The position numbers and the translations under genes are program-made. From positions 2,558,900-2,622,899 of the forward strand of contig NC_135569.1 of assembly GCF_964340395.1 (NCBI RefSeq): 64,000 bases of DNA, read 5' to 3'. Of the stretch, positions 1 through 28,401 are shown one piece after another (position 1 is the stretch's first letter; the number at the start of each line of letters is the position of its first letter). The DNA comes from Glandiceps talaboti (lineage: Eukaryota; Hemichordata; Enteropneusta; Spengelidae). The notes below the pieces were generated by a model. That model searched no databases, was not told the origin of the DNA, and worked only from the letters and a program-made list of their open reading frames with translations.

Positions 1-117
1 GTACTTTTGCATGCAAAATCATTCAATCTATGAAATACTATGTTGCATTGGTTTTAACTAAACTGAAATGAATGCATTCGTTCTGTAGGGACAAACAGAA
101 TATCGTATCCACAGATC

Positions 118-190
<73 letters not shown>
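118..190. repeat. (ACAG)n microsatellite
   Basis: About 73 bases of uninterrupted ACAG units, with a short decayed continuation to about 222. It lies in the intron upstream of the first visible ATPase exon. Bases 1-507 show no other feature. Confidence 0.95.
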
Positions 191-191
<1 letters not shown>

Positions 192-507
192 CCTACATAC
201 AAACAGACGGACAGACAGACATTACCCTTTCTTACGGAAGGTAAACATGCAATACAATACATATTAGTACTCTGTACAAAAATACAACATGACACGTCAC
301 ATTATTTCGGTCCACTGTGTTTAAAAGGGAATGCATTTTCAAGAAATCATCTTGGAAATAATAAAAAGTGACGTTTCAAAACCATGGCTGTTAAAGTTAC
401 ACCTGTACAGTAGTGTTACATTTACACATGTGCACTTATACTAACAGCTACATGATCTGTAGAATGACCTTATGATTAAAATGCTTTTCTACTCTTTCGT
501 ATGACAG

Positions 508-17209
<16,702 letters not shown>

Positions 17210-17303
17210 AGTTCCAACTCCATTGACAATTGAAGGCTTGAAGGCCATTTAGATATAACCATATTCAACAAGGCGTGACATGGATTCGCAATAAGAATAA
17301 CTA

Positions 17304-17309
17304 AATAAA
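17304..17309 (+). terminator. ATP13A3: Candidate poly(A) signal of the ATPase gene
   Basis: AATAAA, 95 bases after the stop codon, in AT-rich sequence. It is the first canonical signal downstream. A longer 3' UTR cannot be excluded. Confidence 0.45.
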
Positions 17310-18120
17310 TGAAATTTAGATATCCTAAAAACGCCAGATACGGTATAACTAAGGGTTTACAATATACGTGGTGAAAAGTACACCTGTTTTATGTTTGTAC
17401 CACGGTGGGGATACCAGTGACATTTTGCTCACCAGCAAAGATCAATTGATATACAAACTCCAAGAATTTGGATTAAGAATCTCCTTATGTTTTGCAATTG
17501 TTATCATAGCGTTCGATTTCAAAAAAAACATTAAAAAAAAGCAATGTGTATTTTCCTTTGCTTTGTTGCTTATCATATTAAAGCTCGAAAACGATGCTTA
17601 TTCACCATTGAAATGTAGGTTTTATGATTGTAAAGATCAATGTAATGCGAAATGTGCTAATGGGGAATGAAAATTAGCCAATGTTTGACGAGACAAACGG
17701 TACCTGTCGATTTAATATCAAAATCGTAAAAATGTTTTAATATAAATCAAAATAGATTACAATAATTTGATTCAAGGTCATCTACGTATCTGTTTTATTT
17801 TGCCCAATGCAATGTACGGTAGCGGATATACCAGGAACAAATACTCAGAAATAATATTCTTTAATGGGAAAAAATCGTGAGGTCAGACTTTTATACTGAT
17901 GTCTAAATGAACCATACTGCACGAAATTTTCAATTTTTCAAAGCCCAAATGTGCTATGTTTTAAGTAGATAGTTTATAATGTTAACTTTTTAGGCATTGG
18001 CCAATGAATATGTATGTAATGACTTGTTTACAGACAGCATTTTCAGAAATGTCAATCTTTTCAGTTTGAACCGTTGATGATAGCAATACTCGGATACTTA
18101 CAGATCATGTATAGTGTGGT
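17310..18120. other. Intergenic, AT-rich, no gene seen
   Basis: It may hold the rest of the ATPase 3' UTR. A 100-codon open frame at 17368-17670 has AT-driven composition and no recognised domain, and is not called. Confidence 0.6.
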
Positions 18121-18560
18121 AGTGAAATGTATTGTCGTATAATTGTTGACATATATGATAACCAGCAGTGCAAAATAATGTCACACACCATGTTGAGTTG
18201 TACTGAATGACGTCATACATCAATAGTGCTAAATGACGTCATATATCATGGTAAGTAGTGCTAAATGACCATACATCATAACGAGTAGTAGTAGAATGAC
18301 GTCATACATCATAACGAGTAGTAGTAAAAGACGTCATATATCATAAGTAATGCTTAATTACGTCATACGTAATAATAACTAGTGCTAAATGACGTCATAC
18401 ATCATGAGTTGTGGTAAATGACGTCCTGTCACGAGTCGAGTAAAATGACGTCACATATAGCTAATAACGAAGTGTTCAATGACGTCATACATCTTGACAT
18501 AATTTATGTAATTGTAAGGAGTACTGCAAAATGACGTCATCCATCGTGATGAGTAATACT
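18120..18560. repeat. TGACGTCA-rich degenerate tandem block A
   Basis: Units of roughly 30-50 bases of the type TAAATGACGTCATACATCAT plus AACGAGTAGTAGT. Intact TGACGTCA palindromes start at 18208, 18234, 18297, 18390, 18446, 18480 and 18532, with several one-base variants between. The first part, with ACACACCATGTTGAG, is repeated at 20990-21180. Confidence 0.9.
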
Positions 18561-19990
18561 AAATAAATGGCCACTGTAATGTTATTGTGACATTCGTATT
18601 CAAAGACATTTTCCTAATTAAACAAGTATATATGTTAAGCACACGAAGTAAAAAAGGGGTAATTAATGAAATATTTAGGATCAGTAAAGAATTATGATTA
18701 AGTTGCTATCAAAACAATTATTATATATTAAATGTAGTGCTTTTTCGAAATTCGTATTTGTTATTATCCAACCTATATTTGTTTATAGAAGGTTTAAGAT
18801 TTTTGAATTCAGTAAAATAAAATAGAATGTTTGCTTCTCCCGATATAATTATATATTCCAAAGAATGCACACACTGCAATGTGCGAGCTGACTTTATTAA
18901 GTGGCATCTAGTCTTCAATAGCTTAAGCATAATGTGAACAGCTTTGCACATTTTGTTTGTAATTTCATAGGATGAAGAATGTTAGTGAACAACGTTTGCA
19001 TTGTTAGTCTATACAAAGGTAAACGTCATTGATGACGTAGTAGACAATAATTGTGACGTCAACATTCATCGTGATTGTAATACATATAATTGTTATATAT
19101 ATATCTGTAATATCAAAATTGTATACGTTACTATTGAATATACATATACTAAAGGATGATTTTTTGTACAGAATCAAATTGACGTGAACACAAGCAATAC
19201 CTTCCATTCGTCTTCAAGAGGATTAAAATAGCGTCCCTGGTTTTCTTACAAATTTCATGTTTTGAAAAATGTTACCGGGATGTAAAATTGTAGAAATTGT
19301 TTCATTGCGAGTATGCATTGTGATAAGTATAAACAATGTATTGTCACGTGACGTGAGTTGACTGTGGGGATGTGTGGGTGGTAGTGTATAATAACGATGT
19401 CTGTGTGTTCATTTGAATGTGTAGAAGGGTTCGTTTTCTTGCTAAACATGGTGTGTGTTGAGGAACAGTATTATGAACTAACTAAAACGAAGTGGAAATG
19501 CTACTTCTCCTCTACCACTGTTGTTATTAGAGCTTCAGTGCCGGATTGTAAAAGCAAACGATCCAAAATCAAGACGCACATTAATTAGAAGCCATGTTTA
19601 AATGCAACGTGTGTAGCTGTGTACACGTTGTGTTGCAAGAAGGAGATAAGGGTAAATAAATGCTATAAACGAAGGGCTGTAAATATCTGTATTGCCTTGT
19701 CATTGTATCAACATTATTCCTCTGGTTGTCATCACGTGGTAGACTGTAGTCGCAGGGGCAAGTCACAGGAATATTTTAACACCATTCAATAGATATGACT
19801 TTTTATGGAATGTGTATTTCCACTGTCATATTGGTTATACATGATTGTAAATGTATTGTAGATAAGTAGTGTATGTAATGGCTGATAGAAGTGAATAAAC
19901 TTGGAAGTGATAATGTCAGTTGTGTCTTTTGCCATTCTTTCGTGTTTTAATGTATGACTAAGAGATAACAAATTTTTTTAAACAAGTTTT
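18561..19990. other. Intergenic, no gene seen
   Basis: AT-rich. One isolated TGACGTCA lies at 19054. Short open frames here have no recognisable content. Confidence 0.5.
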
Positions 19991-20022
19991 TTGGACCTAC
20001 TGCTCGAAAAGACAATCAAGCA

Positions 20023-20024
20023 AG

Positions 20025-20111
<87 letters not shown>

Positions 20112-20225
20112 CCAACCAACCAACCAACCAACCAACCAACCAACCACCAAACAACCAACCAGTCAGTCAGTCAGTCAGTCAGTCAGTCAGTCAGTCAGTC
20201 AGTAAGTAAGTCAATGAATCAATCA
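20023..20225. repeat. (CAAT)n-(CAAC)n-(GTCA)n compound array
   Basis: About 88 bases of CAAT units pass into CAAC units and then into GTCA units. The stepwise change suggests replication slippage with point substitutions. Confidence 0.95.
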
Positions 20226-20989
20226 ATACTCGGGTCTGTAAGGTACGCTGTGAAGGGGCGCCCTCACACATTAGTCACTACTCGTGACAAATAAATTAAA
20301 AATTGGTATTCATGTCTCGATTAAACAGAAAATTACTGGTATCAGTTAGAATGGAGCGATTGGTAGCACAATGGGATGATCAGGTCCGAGAAATCTGCCA
20401 TGGCTTCGTCTCCGTCGCGTCGTTGATATATCGGGGTTCTAAATATCTATGATATTTGAATGGGTTATGAAAGGGGTTTCACTCAAAAAACATGCGCAGA
20501 CAATATTCGCAGTCTCACACTCTATCGATCAGACAACCTGAGCTACGTTATTAGCCGCTTATAGCTTGCTAAACAACAATGAATTTTGATATCCGAACAC
20601 GATACACTTCTCGATAGGTCATGACCCTGTACCACAGCGTATCCTACGTTTAATATATTTTTATATGAACCCTGTCACCCGTCACCAAGGTAACAACGTC
20701 ATAGTTTACTGGCGACATAGTCATCATAAAATTAAATGGGGTAAACTGAAGGGCTCACATCAACATCAGGGCAGCACCGCCATACCAAACCATATGGCGA
20801 CTGCATCCACACACACACCCCACCCCCACCCACCCCCTGGGTGGGCTACACAATATCTCTAAAAACTACGTCATCATAGATAGGTCATTATTATTAATTA
20901 TTTTGCTTTTCCGAATTAAATCAGAAAATTGACTTGTTAGCCACACCTGATTTTTAAATGTGTGTAAACTGAAGTACCAATTCAATAGA
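20226..20989. other. Intergenic, no gene seen
   Basis: Mixed composition with a CCACCCC-rich spot at about 20818-20840. No splice-bounded coding segment is apparent on either strand. Confidence 0.5.
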
Positions 20990-21180
20990 ACAAATTAGAC
21001 GTGTACGTTGACATATATCATAACTTGATGTCGTTATATCATAACGAGTAGTGCAAAATCATGTCACACACCATGTTGAGGTGTACTAAATGACGTCACA
21101 CATCATTAGTGCTAAATGACGCCATACATCATAACGAGTAGTACTTTTAAAGCTTAGTAGTAAATGACGCAGATCCGGTC
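20990..21180. repeat. TGACGTCA-rich block B, second copy of the block A leader
   Basis: GTTGACATATATCATAAC, GTAGTGCAAAATCATGTCAC, ACCATGTTGAGGTGTACTAA and ATAACGAGTAGTAC match the order in block A at 18140-18280. Only one intact TGACGTCA remains (21091). Copies A and B lie 2.9 kb apart in the same orientation. Confidence 0.85.
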
Positions 21181-21298
21181 TTGTTGCAAAACTGCATTCG
21201 TTGTTATCGTCAGATACATAAGTTATTCTACATATTTGATTTATAATCTACCTTATGACCTCTGCATGACCTTCTAATCACCAGTCCAGGGTGGGGCC

Positions 21299-21845
21299 TA
21301 TATAAATTTTGTGAAGTTTAATTGCCGTCATATAGTTCTACAGAGCAGTACAGTCTGATAGAGCAGGCCGGTGAGGGCGGAAATATGGGGCGACACCCTC
21401 GTACGCGTCCCCGATAACATAGACATCCACAAGTTTGTTGGAAGATGGCCAGTCCGTCACTTTTGACTTATACAATATTCTTTTTGTACCTAGACTATTT
21501 GCATTTTATTGAAATTTACGGTCTCTCTTTTTGCGGCGCGGCCAAGTGCCCCAGTGTTATTAAAACGGAGTGTAGTATAAGTGGGTTGTGAACTTGTGAC
21601 ACCCTCAGGTCATACGTAGAAAAGGCAATATAAACAATGGAACCGCTCTAAAGCAGTGGCTATGTGACGATTCCAGTACAGTCTTGTAGTTTATGACCCC
21701 AGCCCCAGATCAAGTAGTTGAAGACCAGGAACCCAAATAAACGTGTCATACCGAGTTACACAAGGGATACATCGCTGTCACACATATAAAAGGTGAGTGT
21801 CAGCAACCAATTATCTCTTTACTGGCGTAGTCGGCAGGGAAGGAA
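21299..21845 (+). promoter_or_regulatory. Possible LTR remnant or upstream promoter and first exon
   Basis: TATATAAA at 21299-21306, an AATAAA at 21736-21741, a good splice donor (AAAAG then GTGAGT at 21793), and TGGCGTAGTCGGCAGGGA at 21823-21840. The last resembles a retroelement primer-binding site, which commonly begins TGG just after a 5' LTR. The TATA to poly(A) to PBS order fits an LTR followed by an internal leader, but no matching second LTR or gag/pol follows. The TATA and donor could also serve a noncoding first exon for the methyltransferase gene. Confidence 0.3.
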
Positions 21846-22284
21846 ATGGTAATGTTTACCGGAAAACACGAGTAGAAATAATTATGGTTAGCTTTGGTGA
21901 CACCCTAGCAGATTGGGTATGCTTCTGAGAGTCACCGACGCCGGAAAATGAATCTGGACACCGGAATCTCGGCATTGGATCCATAGCAGCTCAAAAGGAA
22001 CCGCACGGATGATTACACACCTGGACGGTGATGTATGAGGGGGGAGGAGTGTCCAGTGTAAATGGCCTGAGTGCCCTGTGCATAGGGCTAATCATGTGTT
22101 GACGTGTGTTACTGGATGCTCCGTGTTATTGCGATGCCTCTAGATCTGTAGTCAATGAGGGCCCACAATACAAGGATATTCTAGTACAATTATGCGGTAG
22201 ATATTGGTACATACAAAACAGCTGATAGCAATACTCCCGACGACTGGTGAGAGAGTCTAACCATCCTTCTTACATAGAGTTATC

Positions 22285-22525
22285 GATAAATTTTAACAAT
22301 AATGTCGGTTCTTATATAGCGCTTTCCCACCCAGTCTGGGTGCTCAAAGCACTTTACAATTATTACCCCTGGCTCGGATCTAAAGCGGCACAGCGACCCT
22401 TTATACTTCCTCAACTCCCTGGGGAGCATATAATCCAACCATGTCGACTATGACTATGAGTGGGTTCGAACCAAGACTGCAGTGAGGACAGGCACACAAG
22501 ATACCCACTCAGCCACCTACGCAAT
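22285..22525 (-). mobile_element. tRNA-derived SINE, minus strand
   Basis: Read on the minus strand: GTAGGTGGCTGAGTGGGTAT (A-box style, 22501-22520), then GGTTCGAACC (a perfect B box, 22463-22472), a unique body, and a 3' module TTGTAAAGTGCTTTGAGCAC followed by AAAGCGCTATATAAG. The B box lies about 40 bases from the A box, as in a tRNA head. A 3' module with AAAGCGCTATATAA is widespread in animal SINE/LINE tails (recalled, not searched). Confidence 0.75.
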
Positions 22526-22697
22526 GACATCAATGAGAGAGTTGATAATTTCAAGTATAACCCTTTTGATTTCTGGGAGGGCTGGAGGATTTTGACCCAA
22601 CAAGTCGAACAACTTTCTTTTCTGGCCACTACAACGTTAGCAGTTTGATAAGGTTCAGTAGTGCTATAGGCATGGAAAAGTGTATGTCTGTCTGTTT

Positions 22698-22699
22698 GG

Positions 22700-22734
<35 letters not shown>

Positions 22735-22815
22735 TGTGTGTGCGTGCGTGTGTGTGTGTGTGTGTGTGTCTGTCTGTCTGTCTGTCTGTCTATGTGTGTG
22801 TGTGGGTGTGTGTGA
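22698..22815. repeat. (GT)n with (TGTC)n microsatellite
   Basis: GT units with a few interruptions, then about 24 bases of TGTC and more GT. It lies 310 bases upstream of the methyltransferase start exon. Confidence 0.95.
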
Positions 22816-23126
22816 ACAACTATTTTTCCAAGAGCAACTATAAAAGGTTTGTAAAGTTGGTGTCATAGGTCTCACACACAGTGACCTACCGTGCCATTGA
22901 GTTGTGTCACTTCAACCCTATATATAATGTATTATAAAGGTGACAGGTTTGAATAGACAGGGGTACTGAGGTCAGGACCCCATTGTGTTTTCATTCATGC
23001 AATGTGCAGTAGGGGGTGTTAACATACCATTGTATTTTCTGTTTCATGTACCTATACCTCAACTCCACAATCCTGCAATGTATGTTTTATGAAATTCTTT
23101 TTGTATGTTTTTTATTATCTATAAAG

Positions 23127-23248
23127 TCATGGCTATCTCTGGTGATAAACTGTTTGCGAAATCAACGATTGCCAAAGCTTACCAAAAATTCAGACCAACG
23201 TATCCCGAAGAAATCATGGAAAGAGTTGTGAGCTTCTTGAAACACAAG
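23127..23248 (+). CDS. Methyltransferase exon 1 (start codon at 23129)
   Basis: Encodes MAISGDKLFAKSTIAKAYQK and on to FLKHK, 40 codons. A pyrimidine tract (TTTTTTATTATCTATAAAG) precedes it, showing that transcription begins in an upstream exon. The donor is gtaatg. Confidence 0.9.
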
Positions 23249-26135
23249 GTAATGGCTGAGACACATTTGAAAATTTAATATGTCCATATTCACTGTATAA
23301 TGACACACATAGATAACTTAAATCACCCTTTGGCATCAGACACTCCATTTCAGCACTCTTAAACCAATACATTTTGTTGTACAGTTACATCAATACACAG
23401 TCACATTGATATGTTTGCTGGGTGATTTTACCTGTATGTGACCATAGACCCTCCACCAAGGAGGAGGGTCTATGATGTGACTAATATATTTACTAGCATG
23501 TACGCATGCGTCAATTATGCCAACACACCAACATGATTACCCGGCAGTAGTCTAATTTTACAAAGGAGTGTAAAAGTGTAATATTCTTCAAAGAATACAG
23601 GTCCTTGGAGCTTAGCAATTGATGTCGGTTGTGGTTCTGGTCAAAGTACAAGGAGTTTGTCAGATCATTTTGAGACTGTCATAGGGTGTGACGTCAGCAA
23701 TAACCAGTTAGAAGAAGCCATCATGAAAGATAATCCAAATAATATCAAATATCAGTGAGTACACCATTTGAGTAATTGACAAAACATGGCAAAATGTATG
23801 TGTGTAGCAAATTTACCAGTTGTTATTGAAAAAAATGAGGACTCAGACTGACAGACATACAGACTGGTCAACAAACAAACAAACGAACAAATAAACAAAC
23901 AAACAAACAAACAAACAAACAACATTATCACAAAACCTCACCTTAATGTGAGGTATAAATGGGGAATGTCTTTTGCAGGCTTGGTAGTGATGGTGCAATC
24001 CCTGCTGAAAATAATTCTGTTGATCTTGTGACAGCAGGAGCAGCTGCTCATTGGTTTGACTTGAAGAAATTCTACAGTGAGGTGGACAGGGTACTCAAAC
24101 CAAATGGTTGTTTAGCATTATATGGATACTCACATGAAAATCTTTATAAAAATGCCAAAGGTCAAGAATTGCAAGCAGTTTTAGATGAGGTTGGAAAACT
24201 CAATGTATGATACAGCTTATCAACAGCATTGTTATTATATTCATTACTGTCAAACATGTTAATTATTTATTGTTCATCTTAATGTGAGAGACACTATTTT
24301 GTGAGAGATTTTGTTCATAAAAAAGAATTCGCTGTCATTCTGAAATATGTTTTTATTTAAGAATCACTATTATTTGTCATTCTGAAATATGTTTTTATTT
24401 AAGAATCACTATTATTATCTTTTAACGTAGTTGGTCAAAGCAAACTCATTACTCACACTTTACCAATGGTGGCTTGGAGTGTGCACATTACCTTGACTTC
24501 CTGTACTCACTTATTATGATGTATATTGTAAGCCACCATTCATTCGCAATATATAACATTTATTTTTCATATTATTCTGCCCAGTTGGTAGATGGAACAT
24601 TACAAGATTCCTGGCCAGACGACAGCAAACTTTATAAGAATCTATACAATGATATTATGCTACCATATAAAGAGAGAGAAAGGTAATACATAACTTTAAA
24701 GAGACATCACTTTACCTTATTACAAGAAAAATATCAATGAAGATGGGTTGTACAATTTACTTTTCTGTTATACCTAACAATTTTAGCACTTTATTAGAAA
24801 TTCAGAGTTTGTCTTATTATACAAATATATTTCAAACAGAGGACTAGTTTTAAAGCAATATGTGAAATATGTCTGGAGCCCATGTAGTGATGAAATCCTT
24901 GTTGTTTGAACAAAGTGCATCGCGACGAAATCACTATATAAGTTCTTACTAAGTTGTTAATATCCCGAGTTCCAGCCACTATGTCGAATTTAGCTTAATT
25001 AGATGATGTCAGAGTTCTGTTGAGGAAAAGTTATGTAAATTCTGCTCGACGTTTACTTGATGAGAGCCCTTAGTTACTGGTTAGGTTTACTCCTAGGTGG
25101 GTGAGGTTTTCATAGCGTGGGACTCCTAGGTGGGCGAGGTTTTCGTAGCGTGGGACTCCTAGGCGGGCGAATAAATCAGACGACTGCTGTGTTGTTAATA
25201 GATACACATATTACAATTCAGGTATGATATACTAATGGAACTGAATTCAACTGTGGTGGACTTTGTTGGTTATCTCAGTACGTGGTCAGCTAGTCATATA
25301 TACATGACGACTTATCCAGACAGAACTGATACTTTCCAAAACCTTTCAGACAAGTAAGTTTTTTAAAATCAAGTATACTAGATTGTGATTGTGGTTGAGG
25401 TAGAATGTGACTTGGAGACTGATTTCCATGAGAATCAAAGTTACTCAAATCTTAACATAATTTGCCATAATCAAGCTTGTTCTTGATTCTTGGAAATAAT
25501 ACAACAAATATTAGGGGCTCAATATCTTGTTTTAAGGAAATATACAATCTTTAATTTTCTGTTGGATTGGTAATTATTTCCGAAGCACATACTTAACGTT
25601 ATGCAGTATCTCAGAAAAGTGCACCAATTTTTACATTCATGTAAGACTGATGACTGACTGCATTTAATAGATACATCCATGAGGCTAAGCAATTATGTTT
25701 TACCATTCCCTAAATTTTGACAAGTTGGGAACTGCCCCATTCATCTTGCTCAAAATAAATGGAACAGTTAATAAATATAAGGAATGAATTCCAATTATGT
25801 TATCTCAAGTTGGGTCACATGATCCAATATGGCACAGACTATGATTCAAAATGGCGGCGCCCATAGGAATACAGAAATCCATAGCTGAGAACTTCTTTGT
25901 TTTATTTGTCTTTGGTTTTAACTTATTGTACGTTGAGCTGTCAGAATATCGGTCCGTATCAGTAAAAGCAAGGAAGGTTGACTGCGTCAGTAACATACAG
26001 TGATTCTGACTATTTGTTCTTCCATTGGCTTTCAGCTTCATGAGTGTCCTTGGTTCGGAGACGACACCTGAGAATACCTACATGCATATATGTCGCCCTT
26101 TCTTTGTCTTGTTGGCAAGGAAACCTGGGGAGTAA
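23127..26135 (+). CDS. Class I SAM-dependent methyltransferase (Methyltransf_11-like)
   Basis: Exons: start codon 23129 to 23248, 23594-23754, 23979-24204, 24585-24682, 25222-25353, 26036-26135; all GT..AG and in phase, giving 278 residues and TAA. Motif I is IDVGCGSGQST (Asp50, Gly52, Gly54, Gly56), which binds SAM. GCDVS puts Asp73 at the end of strand 2, where it contacts the SAM ribose. Then come DLVTAGAAAHWFD (motif IV region, 109-121) and RVLKPNGCLALYGY. The layout RPTYP near residue 28, AAHWFD, and a C-terminal RPFFVLLARK resembles the small cytosolic family that includes yeast trans-aconitate methyltransferase TMT1 and Dictyostelium DDB_G0268948. The substrate is unknown. The ATG lies two bases inside an exon after a good acceptor (23126), so a noncoding upstream exon is likely. 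Confidence 0.93.
23594..24204 (+). CDS. Methyltransferase exons 2-3: SAM-binding core
   Basis: Exon 2 is 23594-23754 and exon 3 is 23979-24204. The exon 2 acceptor is TTCAAAG at 23593, which keeps frame as K-NTGPWSLAIDVGCGSGQ; the nearer ACAG at 23600 would shift the frame and is rejected. Exon 3 ends KLN before gtatga. Confidence 0.88.
24333..24416 (+). repeat. 42-bp perfect tandem duplication in methyltransferase intron
   Basis: TGTCATTCTGAAATATG and its AT-rich continuation occur twice at a 42-base period with no difference seen, so the event is recent. Confidence 0.95.
24585..26135 (+). CDS. Methyltransferase exons 4-6: C-terminal half
   Basis: Exons 24585-24682 (LVDGTLQDSWPDDSKLYKNL), 25222-25353 (VVDFVGYLSTWSASHIYM) and 26036-26135 (NTYMHICRPFFVLLARKPGE, then TAA). 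The STWSxSHxY segment and the terminal LLARK strand agree with the TMT1-like group. Confidence 0.9.
25020..25172 (-). repeat. Dispersed repeat, copy 3 (inverted, internally duplicated)
   Basis: On the minus strand it reads GCCTAGGAGTCCCACGCTA, CGAAAACC, a second 38-base unit of the same, a third shortened unit, then CAGTAACTAAGGGC and CAGAATTTACATAAC. This is the block order of copies 1 and 2. The GTCCCACGCTACGAAA block has been tandemly multiplied here. It lies in the intron before methyltransferase exon 5. Confidence 0.7.
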
Positions 26136-26374
26136 ACACCTGTAACAGTGATATTATTTTTCATCAACCAACAAGATAATTACATTTAAACTTGGTCTAT
26201 TTTCATTATGTGTAAAAAGACACTGTACCTGTAAATTAGTGGTCAATAATTGTATCCATAGGTTATGTAGTGACAGGTTTAAATCTTGAGTGAGCACTTA
26301 GTATGAATCCAGAGCCATGTTAGTTTTGATTTGCCTTGATACATACCTATAATAGCAGTTCTCATTAAATATTC

Positions 26375-26380
26375 AATAAA
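26375..26380 (+). terminator. Candidate poly(A) signal of the methyltransferase gene
   Basis: AATAAA 240 bases past the TAA stop in AT-rich sequence. Confidence 0.5.
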
Positions 26381-26810
26381 TCATTTAAAGTTGTTAGAAC
26401 GTTTTTTTCTGGGTTGATTGTATAGCTTTAAACACAAGTTTACCCACATGATTTTATACATCTCATAGTGTACAATATTGAGAAGGAAGTCATTATATAA
26501 TTATATTTCTAAAAAAACAGTTTCAAACAATTACAGCTCCTGTTACAGCTAGTTTAGCTTCTATTAAAGACAATGAGTTGCATTTATTGGCAGAGTAATA
26601 ATGAACTGAGTGGGCTAAATTGATACATCACTGTATAAAATTGGTTTCAATATAACTAACGGCATGTAGTAGTCAGCAGTTGTATAATTGAAACTGTTTT
26701 ATTGATACAATAGGGTAAGAAATCAATGATGTTGGCAATTGTATAGGACTTTAGAAACGAACGAACGGCAGCAACTGGGCACGAACCTCCAAATTGCAGA
26801 TTTCAAACTA

Positions 26811-27312
26811 GTCTAGAATTCTAAACTGGTACAGTATTACGTTTTAAAAACTTCATACTAATACCACGTCTAGTCATGATGGTTACAAAAGGTGTTAAAT
26901 TGTGGTGGTGGTGGTGGTGGTGGTGGTGGTGGTGGTGGTGGTGGTGGTGGTGGTGAACCAAGCGCAAAGGGCGCATGTCCATGTAATCCATCACAAACTG
27001 ACAGGCTGTCGTCACCTCACCCGCGACTCGTAAAGTATCAACAACAAGACTGCACTGATATGCAAATGTCCAACCAGGACTCCACCTCCAGTCTGTTCTA
27101 ACTAAAATCACGTGGGGAGGCGAAGATGCCAACTTGTTATATGAACATGGTTGGGGGGAGCACAGATTTCTGTGGTCGAACAACCGTTATGACTAAACTG
27201 GTATTAGTATGAAGTTTTTAAAACGTAATACTGCACTTGCACTGTACCAGTTTAGAATTCTAGACTAATTCCAAACCACATTTGCACTGTACCAGTTTAG
27301 AATTCTAGACTA
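26811..27312. mobile_element. Long-inverted-repeat element with internal (GGT)n
   Basis: Left arm 26811-26867 (GTCTAGAATTCTAAACTGGT, CAGTATTACG, TTTTAAAAACTTCATACTAA, TACCA) is mirrored by the right arm 27199-27265, which has one 11-base insertion. The outer 40-odd bases of the right arm are repeated once more at 27283-27322. The centre has a GGT run (26904-26954) and no gene. Ends and target duplication are not resolved. It looks like a fold-back type non-autonomous transposon. Confidence 0.6.
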
Positions 27313-27685
27313 ATTCCAAACCGGTCACTCTAAACATTCGACCATCATGACTCCATAGAGCAATTGATCATTTGTCATGTTACGGCGACAATATTCAACG
27401 TCATATGGAAAGGGGCTCAGGCCATTTCAAATATACCCATTCCTGGGATACTGAAAACGTCGTGCTTGTAGAGGCACTGCCGTAAGAGGGCATATGTCGT
27501 GTGACGTCGGGGAAATTCCTTCGGGGTTAAAGTTCAAGCAATGGCGGTTCTTACATTTGTATGTAGAGAGTTTGTCGTCTGCCAGTCGAGCGTTTAAATT
27601 TTGGTAATCTATTATACTCTTTCGACAACTACCGAAAATAACATGGTCCGCTTTGTCTGTAACGCGCCTGGATTCAATGCTTGCT

Positions 27686-27719
27686 TGGTTGGTTGGTTGG
27701 TTGGTTGGTTGGTTGGTTG
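27686..27719. repeat. (TTGG)n microsatellite
   Basis: About eight TTGG units. The surrounding 27320-28100 stretch has no recognisable gene. Confidence 0.9.
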
Positions 27720-28099
27720 AAAAACAGAAAACATTGGAGAAACAGAGCAGTACCATTGGCCAGCTCATGGTAGGGGTGTGCTGCCAACACTGTCAACCCC
27801 ATACCACATTTTAGACCTATTTTAGCCCAAAACCATTTTAGATCACAACAGGATTTTAGAAGATCAAATTTTAAATCGAAATGCTTTTGTATTAGTTCCA
27901 TGCTTAAGGGAATGGTTGATCGTAAATACATTTTCTCTCAGGTGGCCACATTTTGGGGCAATTAATTTCACAGTTGATTTGGTAAACAATGGATTACATT
28001 TTAGTCCAAACAAAAATCGAAAATAATGTAGTGCGGACCCCATGTTAGACTCTCCAGCAGACCCCCATTTTTACCTCCGTAAGGGAGTGTTATGTGATG

Positions 28100-28103
<4 letters not shown>

Positions 28104-28162
<59 letters not shown>

Positions 28163-28165
28163 GTC
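28104..28165. repeat. (GT)n-(TGTC)n microsatellite
   Basis: GT units followed by eight or so TGTC units. Confidence 0.95.
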
Positions 28166-28401
28166 TCAGTCTCTATCTGTCTGTGTGTCTGTCAGACTGT
28201 GGACACGATATCTAAAAAACTACTGCATCAACTCTAATGAAACTTGCTATGAATTGTCCATATGTTAAAGACAAGAACTGATTAGATTTTGGTAAACATC
28301 CAATGAACATTAAATAGTATATTAATGAAAATGTAAATATATTAAATTAGCGTTCACGGTATCGTTTGTCGCATGAGGGCGCTAGAACTTTCCAAGTCAA
28401 G

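Noticed and set aside
17368-17670. 100-codon ORF just after the ATPase gene
   Set aside because: AT-biased content, no domain, no promoter or splice signals; likely 3' UTR or chance.
23594-23610. Nearer acceptor ACAG at 23600 for methyltransferase exon 2
   Set aside because: It gives an immediate stop (GTC CTT GGA GCT TAG); the upstream AAG acceptor keeps the SAM motif in frame.
26821-27183. ORF with an 18-residue poly-His run
   Set aside because: Comes from the GGT/CAC run inside an inverted-repeat element; the arms are noncoding.
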